Shown here in pieces: positions 1 through 6,123 of a DNA stretch of 6,123 nt. The stretch is from NCBI GenBank assembly GCA_012841765.1, contig DUUA01000141.1:1-6123 (forward strand), read 5' to 3'. How positions within the stretch are numbered: position 1 is the stretch's first letter; every line of letters begins with the position of its first letter. The DNA is from Acholeplasmataceae bacterium (GTDB lineage Bacteria; Bacillota_I; Bacilli_A; ML615J-28; CAG-698). Position numbers and translations under genes: made by a program. The notes under the pieces were generated by a model, which saw nothing but the letters and a program-made list of their open reading frames with translations, was not told the DNA's origin and ran no database searches.

Positions 1-7
1 AATAAAA

Positions 8-15
8 AAGGAGGT
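8..15 (+). promoter_or_regulatory. Shine-Dalgarno site of rel
   Basis: AAGGAGGT lies 7 nt (from the last G of GGAGG) before the ATG at 22. It is a near-perfect anti-SD match and fixes the rel start; the next in-frame Met is residue 13, with no comparable site before it. Only 21 bases precede the gene in this window, so the rel promoter, or an upstream operon partner, cannot be seen. Confidence 0.9.
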
Positions 16-21
16 TGAATT

Positions 22-2220
22 ATGGAAATAAAACACAATATTGATGATGTTTTGAATATGGCAAAATTGTATTTAAAAAATGAAAATAACTTAAACTTAA
101 TAAAAAATGCATATTTAGTTGCAAAAGAAAAACATGAAGGACAGTTTCGTAAATCTATGGATCCATATATTCAACATCCAATAGAAGTTGCATATATGTT
201 AGCTGAGTTTCAAGCTTCTCCACAAACTATTGCGGCAGGTTTTTTACATGATGTTTTAGAAGATACTGATGAGACTAAAGAAAGTTTGGAAAAACAATTT
301 GGCTCTGATGTAGTTAGTATTGTTGAAGGCATAACAAAAATTTCTAGATTAAAATATATGACTGTTGAAAAAGCTTTAGCAAAAACTCACCAAAAAATAT
401 TATTAGCTATGGCTAAAGATATTAGAGTTATTTTAGTAAAATTAGTTGATAGAGTTCATAATATGCGCACCTTAGAATATCAACCAAATGATAAACAACA
501 AAAAATTGCGAAAGAAACTCTAGATTTATATGCGCCTCTTGCTCACAGAATAGGTATGTATAGGATCAAAGCAGAACTAGAAGATAATAGTTTAAAATAT
601 TTAGATCCTGATACATATAGCACTATTTCTAATCAAATTAAAGAACAAAGATCAGTTCGTGAAGATGATATTAATGGAATGAAAGATTTGATTATAGATT
701 TATTGAATAGGAATTCTATTGTTAAGTATGAAATTAAAGGCAGAATTAAAAATATTTATAGCGTTTGTAAAAAGATGGAACAAAAAAATTTGGAATTGAC
801 TGAAATTTATGATTTAATGGCTTTAAGAGTTTTGGTTCCATCTGTTGAAGCCTGTTATCATGTTTTAGGATTAGTACATGGAGAATGGAGTCCAATACCA
901 AAAAGATTTAAAGATTATATTGCGACACCAAAACCCAATCTTTATCAATCATTACACACAACGATAGTTGGTATTAAAGGTAAAATATACGAAATTCAAA
1001 TAAGAACTTATGAAATGGATCAAATTGCTGAATTTGGAGTTGCAGCACATTGGGCTTATAAAGAGGACAATAAAAATTATTCTCCTGAAAAAGAACAATT
1101 AGAAGTAAGTAATAAACTTAAATGGTATAAAGAATTATTATCTTATGCTGAAATAAGTGAATCTGAAGATTTTGATCCACTAGAAGACATCAAAGAAGAT
1201 ATTTTTAGCGCAAATGTTTATGTTTTTACACCAAAAGGTGATGCTCTTGATTTCCCTCAAGGTGCTACTCCACTTGATTTTGCATATCGAATTCATACAG
1301 AAGTTGGCAATAGAACTGTAGGGGCGATTGTAAATGGGAAAATAGTTCCTTTAACTTATAAATTAAAAACAGGAGATATTGTAGAGATTAAAACTAACAA
1401 GAGTTTTAATGGCCCAAGTAAATCATGGTTAAAAATAGTTAAAACATCACATGCTAAACATAAAATTAATTCTATTTTAAATAAACAAAGAAGAGAAACA
1501 TATATAGAATCAGGAAAAGATATTTTTGAAAAAGTTGCAAAAGAAGAAAAATTTTCTGTTTCTAAATTAGATGATAAATTAGTTAATCAATTCTTTAGTA
1601 AGTATAATGTTAATAATTTAGATGATTTTTATAATGAAATAGGAAAAGAAAAATTATCACCTAAAGGAGCAATTAATACTATTTTAGGTATTAAAGATAA
1701 ATTTACTGATGAATTACTTATTGAATCTTATAATTTAAAAAACTTAAAGAAAACTACTAAAGTATCTAATGGATTAGGAATTATTGTTGAAGGATTAGAT
1801 AAAGCAAAAATAAAACTTGCAAGTTGTTGTAATCCCGTTTATGGAGATGTTATTGTCGGTTATGTTACTAAAAATAGTGGTATAGTTTGTCATAGAATGG
1901 AATGCCATAATACAAAATTTGATTCATCGGAAAGATTAATTGATGTCTTTTGGGATGATGAAGCTGCACCTAGGCAATATGATTCTAATTTAACAATTTA
2001 TTCTTATAATAGACCTAATATTGTTGGTGATATTATAAATACGATTAATAGTACTAATAGTATTTATATTAAATCTATTAAATCTGTTAGTAAAAATAAA
2101 GGTTCTGATATTTTAACATCTATTAAATTGACTACTCCAAATGCTGAAACTCTTAATAAAGTTATTGCTAATTTACAGAAAATATCTGATGCTTATGAAA
2201 TAAAAAGGAATATTAAATAA
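22..2220 (+). CDS. rel: Bifunctional (p)ppGpp synthetase/hydrolase, long RelA/SpoT homologue
   Basis: This is a cytosolic, ribosome-associated stringent-response enzyme. It transfers pyrophosphate from ATP to GDP/GTP to make (p)ppGpp and also hydrolyses the alarmone. The 732 residues match the usual long-RSH length. Domains in order: an HD hydrolase (about 25-180) with R43, H52, H76-D77, E80-D81, D143 and N147, which looks intact; a synthetase (about 220-345) with G240-R241, D264, RFKD at 295-298, Y308, H312 and E324; TGS (about 398-458) with H425 in YRIH; a helical region (about 465-560); a zinc-finger/RIS region with C602, C603, H624 and C628; and a C-terminal ACT domain (about 655-730). 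RFKD is the RxKD signature of bifunctional Rel rather than the ExDD of synthetase-only RelA. The stop overlaps the dtd start by one base (TAATG). Both active sites and the regulatory half appear complete, and no frameshift is visible. Confidence 0.97.
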   Translation: MEIKHNIDDVLNMAKLYLKNENNLNLIKNAYLVAKEKHEGQFRKSMDPYIQHPIEVAYMLAEFQASPQTIAAGFLHDVLEDTDETKESLEKQFGSDVVSIVEGITKISRLKYMTVEKALAKTHQKILLAMAKDIRVILVKLVDRVHNMRTLEYQPNDKQQKIAKETLDLYAPLAHRIGMYRIKAELEDNSLKYLDPDTYSTISNQIKEQRSVREDDINGMKDLIIDLLNRNSIVKYEIKGRIKNIYSVCKKMEQKNLELTEIYDLMALRVLVPSVEACYHVLGLVHGEWSPIPKRFKDYIATPKPNLYQSLHTTIVGIKGKIYEIQIRTYEMDQIAEFGVAAHWAYKEDNKNYSPEKEQLEVSNKLKWYKELLSYAEISESEDFDPLEDIKEDIFSANVYVFTPKGDALDFPQGATPLDFAYRIHTEVGNRTVGAIVNGKIVPLTYKLKTGDIVEIKTNKSFNGPSKSWLKIVKTSHAKHKINSILNKQRRETYIESGKDIFEKVAKEEKFSVSKLDDKLVNQFFSKYNVNNLDDFYNEIGKEKLSPKGAINTILGIKDKFTDELLIESYNLKNLKKTTKVSNGLGIIVEGLDKAKIKLASCCNPVYGDVIVGYVTKNSGIVCHRMECHNTKFDSSERLIDVFWDDEAAPRQYDSNLTIYSYNRPNIVGDIINTINSTNSIYIKSIKSVSKNKGSDILTSIKLTTPNAETLNKVIANLQKISDAYEIKRNIK
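2204..2209 (+). promoter_or_regulatory. Ribosome binding site of dtd inside the rel 3' end
   Basis: AAAGGA lies 10 nt before the ATG at 2220, inside the last codons of rel. It is weaker than the SD sites of rel and of the 2809 gene. Together with the TAATG junction this suggests that dtd is translated by termination-reinitiation coupled to rel. That is inference from spacing. Confidence 0.65.
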
Positions 2221-2657
2221 TGAGAACAATAATACAAAGAGTAAAAAATGCAAAATGCGAAATCAATAATAAATTAACTGGAGAAATTAGTTATGGTTTA
2301 TTAGTTTTTGTTGGTTTTACTGAAGGGGATTCCATAGATCAAATCCAAAAAATGGCAAAAAAAATTGTAAATTTACGAATATTTAACGATGAAAATGATA
2401 AAATGAATAAAAGTGTCTTAGATGTAAAAGGAAATATATTATCTATTTCTCAGTTTACACTGTATGCAAATACAAACGGTGGAAATAGACCATCTTTTAT
2501 TGAGGCAATGGAACCAAGTAAAGCTTTACAAATGTATCAGTTATTTAACAAAGAATTAAGTAAATATAATATTAATGTTGAAACTGGAATTTTTGGTGAA
2601 GAAATGATGATTTCTTTAACAAACTTAGGTCCAGTCACAATCTTATTGGAATTTTAA
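2220..2657 (+). CDS. dtd: D-aminoacyl-tRNA deacylase
   Basis: DTD removes D-amino acids (and glycine mischarged on tRNA-Ala) from tRNA, a chiral proofreading step in the cytosol that frees the tRNA. The 145-residue length is typical. It begins MRTIIQRV, as family members usually do. The active-site signature SQFTLYA is at 77-83, followed by NRPSF at 89-93 and TGIFGEEM at 122-129. The cross-subunit Gly-cisPro motif is present as NLGPVT at 135-140 (G137-P138), where many members have NDGPVT. The start is the ATG sharing its A with the rel stop codon, preceded by AAAGGA. The gene is last in the rel operon and is closed by a terminator whose stem starts in its stop codon. Adjacency of rel and dtd is common in Firmicutes such as Bacillus subtilis, which supports both calls. 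Confidence 0.96.
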   Translation: MRTIIQRVKNAKCEINNKLTGEISYGLLVFVGFTEGDSIDQIQKMAKKIVNLRIFNDENDKMNKSVLDVKGNILSISQFTLYANTNGGNRPSFIEAMEPSKALQMYQLFNKELSKYNINVETGIFGEEMMISLTNLGPVTILLEF

Positions 2658-2687
2658 AAAAGAGATTTTTAAATAATCTCTTTTTTT
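2656..2687 (+). terminator. Rho-independent terminator of the rel-dtd operon
   Basis: The inverted repeat GAGATT (2662-2667) and AATCTC (2675-2680) encloses a 7-nt loop. An A-tract (2656-2661) can extend the stem by pairing with the T-run (2681-2687), which also supplies the U-tail. The stem has only three G-C pairs, as expected in so AT-rich a genome. The left arm begins within the dtd TAA (2655-2657). The A-tract on one side and T-tract on the other could let it act on both strands, but no minus-strand gene faces it here. Confidence 0.85.
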
Positions 2688-2756
2688 AAATTAACTGTAT
2701 GTCAAATTCTTTTTTAAATTAACTTTATGTCAAATTCTTTTTTAAATTAACTTTAT
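2682..2756. repeat. 28-bp tandem repeat, about 2.7 copies, between terminator and promoter
   Basis: Copy 1 is 2682-2709, copy 2 is 2710-2737 and partial copy 3 is 2738-2756 (19 nt). Each starts with TTTTTTAAATTAACT and, in full copies, ends TATGTCAAATTC. Copies 1 and 2 differ at a single base (G2697 against T2725); copy 3 agrees with copy 2 until it breaks off at the first base of the -35 box. The T6 of copy 1 is also the U-tract of the rel-dtd terminator. No stable hairpin is evident inside a unit. Possible roles are an AT-rich UP-like element, repeated regulator sites, or simple slippage duplication; the sequence alone does not decide. Confidence 0.9.
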
Positions 2757-2784
2757 TAACATTTAAACATTATTTTGGTATAAT
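2756..2784 (+). promoter_or_regulatory. Sigma-A-type promoter for the 2809 gene
   Basis: The -35 box TTAACA (2756-2761) matches TTGACA at five of six positions. A 17-bp spacer follows, then a perfect -10 TATAAT (2779-2784) preceded by TG at 2776-2777, making an extended -10. Transcription would start near 2791, giving a leader of about 18 nt. It makes the 2809 gene and its downstream partner a unit separate from rel-dtd. The immediately upstream DNA is the T/A-rich 28-bp repeat array, which could modulate it. Confidence 0.85.
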
Positions 2785-2796
2785 ATAATTACTGTT

Positions 2797-2802
2797 GGAG
2801 GT
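2797..2802 (+). promoter_or_regulatory. Shine-Dalgarno site of the 2809 gene
   Basis: GGAGGT lies 6 nt before the ATG at 2809 and fixes that start. It falls within the first dozen or so bases of the predicted transcript, leaving no room for a riboswitch or attenuator in the leader. Confidence 0.9.
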
Positions 2803-2808
2803 AGAAAT

Positions 2809-5800
2809 ATGACAATTAAAGAAAGATATGAGATTATTTTAAAAAAAGATTTAACAAAAAAAGATTTAAATATTTTAGAGAATCTTGTAACAGATGCAAA
2901 AACTGCCGGTGAGTTTAAATATCGTTATTTAGTTACTTTAGAAATTGTCGATTTATTTCTATCTAATAATGATTTAGATGATGCATTTGATATAATAAAT
3001 AAAACTATAAATAATTTTGAAATTAGTAAATATCCAGAATTATATGTCAGTTTCTTAGAACAAATGATTTATGTTTGTATTAATAAACAAAACTATAAAT
3101 CTGCTTATAGGTTTGCCTCTATCAAAAGAAATTATATTGATCAAAGTGACTTAGAAGTAGTAAATAGGTGGTATTTAGAAATGGCCTATATTTATGCTGA
3201 AATGAATCAACCTGAGAAATCATTAATTAATTTAAAAGCCATATTATTAAATAACCCAACCTTAGAGCTTCGCTCTTTAGTCCTTTCCAATCTTGCTAAG
3301 ATATATATAGATCAAAAAGATGTGCCTATGGCAAAAGAAACGATTAGTAGATGTCTTAATATAATATCTGAACTTAATGATAATGAAGGATCTAAATATA
3401 TTAATTATTTAAACGCTAAATTATATGTTTTAGAAGAAAATTATAAAATGGCAAAGAAGCAATTTGCTGAGATTTTCTCTGGATTATCTAGTTTAGATGA
3501 TAATCAATTAGGAATTGGTAATGAATATTTAACTTTATTACTTGATATTGATAATATAAATACTGCAAAAAAATTCATTATTCAATTTGAAAAAAGTTAT
3601 GTTGAATCAAATGATAAAATAAATTTAAAAGAATTTTATACTAAAAAATTAAAAACATCAATCTTATTAAATAGTTCAAATAAAAATGAATATATTTTAC
3701 TTATTAATCAAATTGATGCTTTAAATAAAATTATAAATGAAGAAAACAATGATTTATTTAATGAAATAAATGAAGATGAAAAATATTTAGAAGCAAGCGC
3801 AATTAATAATCAATCATTAAGAAAAATAGAAAAAACTATTTTATTAAGTGAATCATTTCTAAATAGTAATATGTTAAGAGACAATCTAATCTCATTTTTT
3901 AATAACCTGAATGGAATTGTTGAATTTGATAGTTCTTTAATAGTTGTTTTAAATAAATCTAGTATGGACTCTTTACCTGAATTTTTTAAAAATGATAATG
4001 AAATATTAACCTATAATTATAAAAAAACTAGATTATATGAAAGAAAATTATCATTTAATGATTTAAGCGAAACAATTGTGGAAAAATTAATTGCCACTAA
4101 TCACGAATTGATTATCTCACAAGATGAAATGAAACATTATAAACCAGTAATTAAAGGGAAAAACTATGATGAAAGTGGCTTTTTATCACTTAATGCTATT
4201 CCTTTAACTTATTTAAATGATATGTTTGGGGTCTTAATTATTGCCTCGCAAACTGAAAGTTTATTAGAAAACGAAAATATTATGATTTTAAAAATAGCTA
4301 GTAATTTAATAGCTTCTAATTTAATCTCATTATTTTTTAAAGAAAATATGAATTATCATTCTAATATTTTAAATTTAGCAATTGACGGATTACAAGAAGG
4401 AATATTTTATTATTCACCCGTTAAAGAAAAATTATTATTGGATGATAAAATGCAAAGATTTTTAAATGTTCATAGTAAATACTACGATTTAGCACAATAT
4501 CGTAAATTAATTGATCCATCTTATAAAAATGAATATAATACAATGATATCTTTAATTAATCAAAAACAAAAATATGAGATTGTATATAAAATGAATTTAA
4601 ATAATAAATCATATTTAGTTAAAGAAATAGGAAAACCTTATTTTAATAATAATAATGAATTTATTCTTTATGTTGGAACTGTTACTATTTTAAAAGAACA
4701 TTCTTTTGAAACGTCAAAAATTTTTAAGGATAGTTTTTTAAATCATAGTGATTATTTAAATAGAATCAGTTTTGAAAAAGAAAAATTGTTAAATATTGAA
4801 TATAAGTTTTCATTAATAAAACTTAAAATTATCAATTTAGCTGAATTAGAATATCAAATTGATTTAAAAAATTATATTATCGAACAGATTTATAAATTAT
4901 TAGAACATTATGAACACAATAATGTTTATTTGTTAGATAATTTTGATTTTATACTTATAAGTAATAACACAGATCAAAGATCTCTTGAAAAGATTTTGAA
5001 AGAATTAATAAATACAATTCAACAGGGAATAAAATATAAAAATAGGATAATCAATTTAAAACCACAGTTTATATATCTTCGTTATCCAAAAGATGATAAT
5101 AATGTTGATGAAGCTCTTAATTTATTAAGTAAAATAAATAATTCTAAGGAAGAATTAATTATTTATGATTACTCAATGGCTAAATCTTATAAACAAAGTA
5201 TAGTGGTTAATAAACTCATTGCTGAGGAAATTATTAGAAATAAATTAGAATTATTATTGGTTAAATTAAATAATGATGTACTAACATATGAAGTAAAACC
5301 AAATATTTTAGGTTTAGCTTATTTAGATAACTGTTTTGATTTTATAGAAGATAAGACAACTATAAAGTTCGAAACATTAATGTTTGAAACTTTGTATAAT
5401 GCTATTAAAAACTTAAAAACTAATTATATTATTAATTTAAGCAATAAAACTGTTGGAAATATCTTAAATAAACTCATTCTAAATAAAGACTATAATTCTA
5501 ACATTATAATCTCTATTAGAGATTATTCTCAAGAAATACTTAATAATATTGTAGAATTAAAAAAAACTGGGTTTAAAGTTTTTTTGAATTATATAGTCTT
5601 TGATAAAATAACAATTAAAGAAATAATTAATATTAATATCGATGGTATTTATTTAACAAAATCACTAGTAGGTAGCGAAAGAAAAAGAGTTTTAAATTTG
5701 GTTAGTTTTATGAAATTACCTATCTTTACTCATAATGATTTACCTGACTACGATAATGTTATTACTAGAAGTGATGAAGTGATTTCTTTAAAGGAAATTA

Positions 5801-5817
5801 ATGATGAAAGAAATTAA
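2809..5817 (+). CDS. Multidomain signalling protein: TPR, GAF-like, PAS-like, degenerate GGDEF and EAL
   Basis: The product is 1002 residues with no signal peptide or obvious membrane segment, so probably cytosolic. Residues about 36-265 hold roughly six TPR-like helix pairs (for example about 114-148, 152-187 and 195-225), a protein-interaction module. A polar linker with acidic stretches (about 300-335) follows. About 340-510 looks GAF-like and about 515-630 PAS-like (start NLAIDGLQEGIF); both are called from pattern only. Residues about 640-795 resemble a GGDEF domain: DSFLNHSDYLNRISF (641-655) recalls DxLTGLxNRxxF, but the signature loop reads DNFDF (710-714). Residues about 800-1000 resemble EAL: EVK (828-830) replaces EAL, NLS (876-878) recalls the conserved NxS, LNY (926-928) replaces LDD, and IDGIYLTKSLV (944-954) is collinear with VDxLKIDxSFV but lacks its Lys and Asp. 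Both output domains therefore look catalytically dead; a receptor or scaffold role, as in FimX-, LapD- or CsrD-like proteins, is inference. It has its own promoter and overlaps the next gene. The CDS is certain; the domain reading is fairly sure for TPR and EAL, less so for GAF and PAS. Confidence 0.85.
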   Translation: MTIKERYEIILKKDLTKKDLNILENLVTDAKTAGEFKYRYLVTLEIVDLFLSNNDLDDAFDIINKTINNFEISKYPELYVSFLEQMIYVCINKQNYKSAYRFASIKRNYIDQSDLEVVNRWYLEMAYIYAEMNQPEKSLINLKAILLNNPTLELRSLVLSNLAKIYIDQKDVPMAKETISRCLNIISELNDNEGSKYINYLNAKLYVLEENYKMAKKQFAEIFSGLSSLDDNQLGIGNEYLTLLLDIDNINTAKKFIIQFEKSYVESNDKINLKEFYTKKLKTSILLNSSNKNEYILLINQIDALNKIINEENNDLFNEINEDEKYLEASAINNQSLRKIEKTILLSESFLNSNMLRDNLISFFNNLNGIVEFDSSLIVVLNKSSMDSLPEFFKNDNEILTYNYKKTRLYERKLSFNDLSETIVEKLIATNHELIISQDEMKHYKPVIKGKNYDESGFLSLNAIPLTYLNDMFGVLIIASQTESLLENENIMILKIASNLIASNLISLFFKENMNYHSNILNLAIDGLQEGIFYYSPVKEKLLLDDKMQRFLNVHSKYYDLAQYRKLIDPSYKNEYNTMISLINQKQKYEIVYKMNLNNKSYLVKEIGKPYFNNNNEFILYVGTVTILKEHSFETSKIFKDSFLNHSDYLNRISFEKEKLLNIEYKFSLIKLKIINLAELEYQIDLKNYIIEQIYKLLEHYEHNNVYLLDNFDFILISNNTDQRSLEKILKELINTIQQGIKYKNRIINLKPQFIYLRYPKDDNNVDEALNLLSKINNSKEELIIYDYSMAKSYKQSIVVNKLIAEEIIRNKLELLLVKLNNDVLTYEVKPNILGLAYLDNCFDFIEDKTTIKFETLMFETLYNAIKNLKTNYIINLSNKTVGNILNKLILNKDYNSNIIISIRDYSQEILNNIVELKKTGFKVFLNYIVFDKITIKEIININIDGIYLTKSLVGSERKRVLNLVSFMKLPIFTHNDLPDYDNVITRSDEVISLKEINDERN
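5790..5795 (+). promoter_or_regulatory. Ribosome binding site of the overlapping downstream gene
   Basis: AAAGGA lies within the end of the 2809 gene, 5 nt before ATG 5801 and 8 nt before ATG 5804. The GGA-to-ATG distance is 9 nt for rel, 9 nt for the 2809 gene and 10 nt for dtd, so the second ATG fits better. Its placement suggests translational coupling to the upstream cistron. Confidence 0.6.
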
Positions 5818-6123
5818 TTATAACAACCAAATGGTTGAACTATTATTAGATAAATTAAAAAGTGAACAACATTTATTTGAAGATGATTTTCAGAAAAATA
5901 TGGGAATAGTTTCTGTTCATACATTGCTAAACATCAATTATATCATTGAAGAATATTTAAATACTTATCTAGATAAAAATTCAAATGGTAAAAAATTAAT
6001 TTTAGTATTTGGATTATTACAAGGATTATTTGCTGCCATAGACTCATTATATAGTTTAGGAAAAGCTCTAGATATAAACAAACTACTAATTAATTTAAAT
6101 CAAAATAAAATTTTAAAAAATAT
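5804..6123 (+). CDS. Unrecognised protein, 5' part only (runs off the window)
   Basis: An open frame with no stop continues for 106 codons to the window edge, so the gene is 3'-truncated here. The start is ATG 5804, or the adjacent in-frame ATG 5801; it overlaps the end of the 2809 gene by 14 or 17 bases and has an AAAGGA site inside that gene. Codon use (A/T-ending, AAA, TTA, AAT) matches its neighbours. The visible part looks helical by composition and contains a hydrophobic segment FGLLQGLFAAIDSLYSL (69-85), followed by INLNQN (96-101). The segment holds an Asp and ends in polar residues, so I read it as a buried helix rather than a clear membrane span. I do not recognise the family. The GLLQ-LF-x3-D pattern faintly recalls helical, HEPN-like hypothetical proteins of Firmicutes, but the C-terminal region that would test this is missing. 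The overlap suggests co-expression, and possibly joint function, with the GGDEF/EAL-like protein. Confidence 0.75.
   Translation, partial: MKEINYNNQMVELLLDKLKSEQHLFEDDFQKNMGIVSVHTLLNINYIIEEYLNTYLDKNSNGKKLILVFGLLQGLFAAIDSLYSLGKALDINKLLINLNQNKILKN

Noticed and set aside
2700..2733. Perfect TTGACA -35 boxes on the minus strand (complement of TGTCAA at 2700-2705 and 2728-2733).
   Set aside because: No acceptable -10 lies 16-18 bp downstream on that strand (the positions read AAGAGA and AGAATT), and no minus-strand gene follows. They are a by-product of the repeat unit.
2691..2747. Repeat-borne TTAACT followed 17 bp later by TTAAAT, a possible set of repeated weak + strand promoters.
   Set aside because: Both boxes are poor matches and occur by chance easily in such AT-rich DNA; the promoter at 2756-2784 is far better.
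2682..2756. Short direct repeats considered as a CRISPR array.
   Set aside because: The copies abut with no spacers, have a period of only 28 bp, and there are no cas genes. It is an ordinary tandem repeat.
2785..2808. Riboswitch (for example c-di-GMP or ppGpp sensing) upstream of the signalling gene.
   Set aside because: The predicted leader is about 18 nt and mostly SD, too short for any aptamer.
2658..2808. Possible small gene or structured RNA in the intergenic region.
   Set aside because: The region is fully accounted for by terminator, repeats, promoter and SD; no start codon with an SD and open frame of useful length, and no GC-paired structure beyond the terminator.
2809..5817. Calling the 1002-residue protein an active diguanylate cyclase or phosphodiesterase.
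   Set aside because: GGDEF reads DNFDF and the EAL metal-binding and catalytic positions are replaced, so activity is not supported by the sequence.
5804..6123. Assigning the truncated gene as a HEPN toxin or toxin-antitoxin partner.
   Set aside because: Only a faint pattern resemblance in a helical segment is visible, and the diagnostic C-terminal motif lies outside the window, so no function is claimed.

Overview
The window is strongly AT-rich DNA (about a quarter G+C where I counted by eye). It carries four genes, all on the + strand, packed into two apparent transcription units. All stops are TAA, every Trp I located is TGG, and the three complete ORFs contain no in-frame TGA, so the standard bacterial code fits. 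Clear Shine-Dalgarno (SD) sites, very low G+C and a full-length bifunctional Rel followed by dtd point to a low-GC Firmicutes or Mollicutes-like bacterium. Candidates that keep UGA as stop are Acholeplasma/Izemoplasma-type Mollicutes and RF39 or Erysipelotrichia-like Bacilli. The exact taxon cannot be read from this window.

Unit 1 (1-2687) holds a strong SD, then rel, the bifunctional (p)ppGpp synthetase/hydrolase (22-2220). It is followed with a one-base TAATG overlap by dtd, the D-aminoacyl-tRNA deacylase (2220-2657). A rho-independent terminator, whose left arm begins inside the dtd stop codon, closes the unit at about 2656-2687. The rel-dtd pair is a familiar Firmicutes arrangement that joins stringent response with translation quality control.

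The 151-bp intergenic region (2658-2808) contains the terminator, 2.7 copies of a 28-bp tandem repeat (2682-2756) and a near-consensus vegetative promoter (TTAACA, 17 bp, extended -10 TGGTATAAT). The repeat array ends on the first base of the -35 box. The predicted leader is only about 18 nt, with a strong SD.

Unit 2 (from 2809) starts with a 1002-residue, apparently cytosolic protein. I read its architecture as TPR repeats, GAF-like, PAS-like, degenerate GGDEF and degenerate EAL. The c-di-GMP synthesis and hydrolysis signatures are replaced although the folds can still be traced, so it is probably a sensor or scaffold rather than an enzyme. Its 3' end overlaps the start of a fourth gene, which runs off the window and encodes an unrecognised protein, probably helical from its composition. 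This second unit is the most interesting part: a multi-input signalling protein with pseudo-enzyme output domains, next to the alarmone synthetase and probably translationally coupled to a protein of unknown function.
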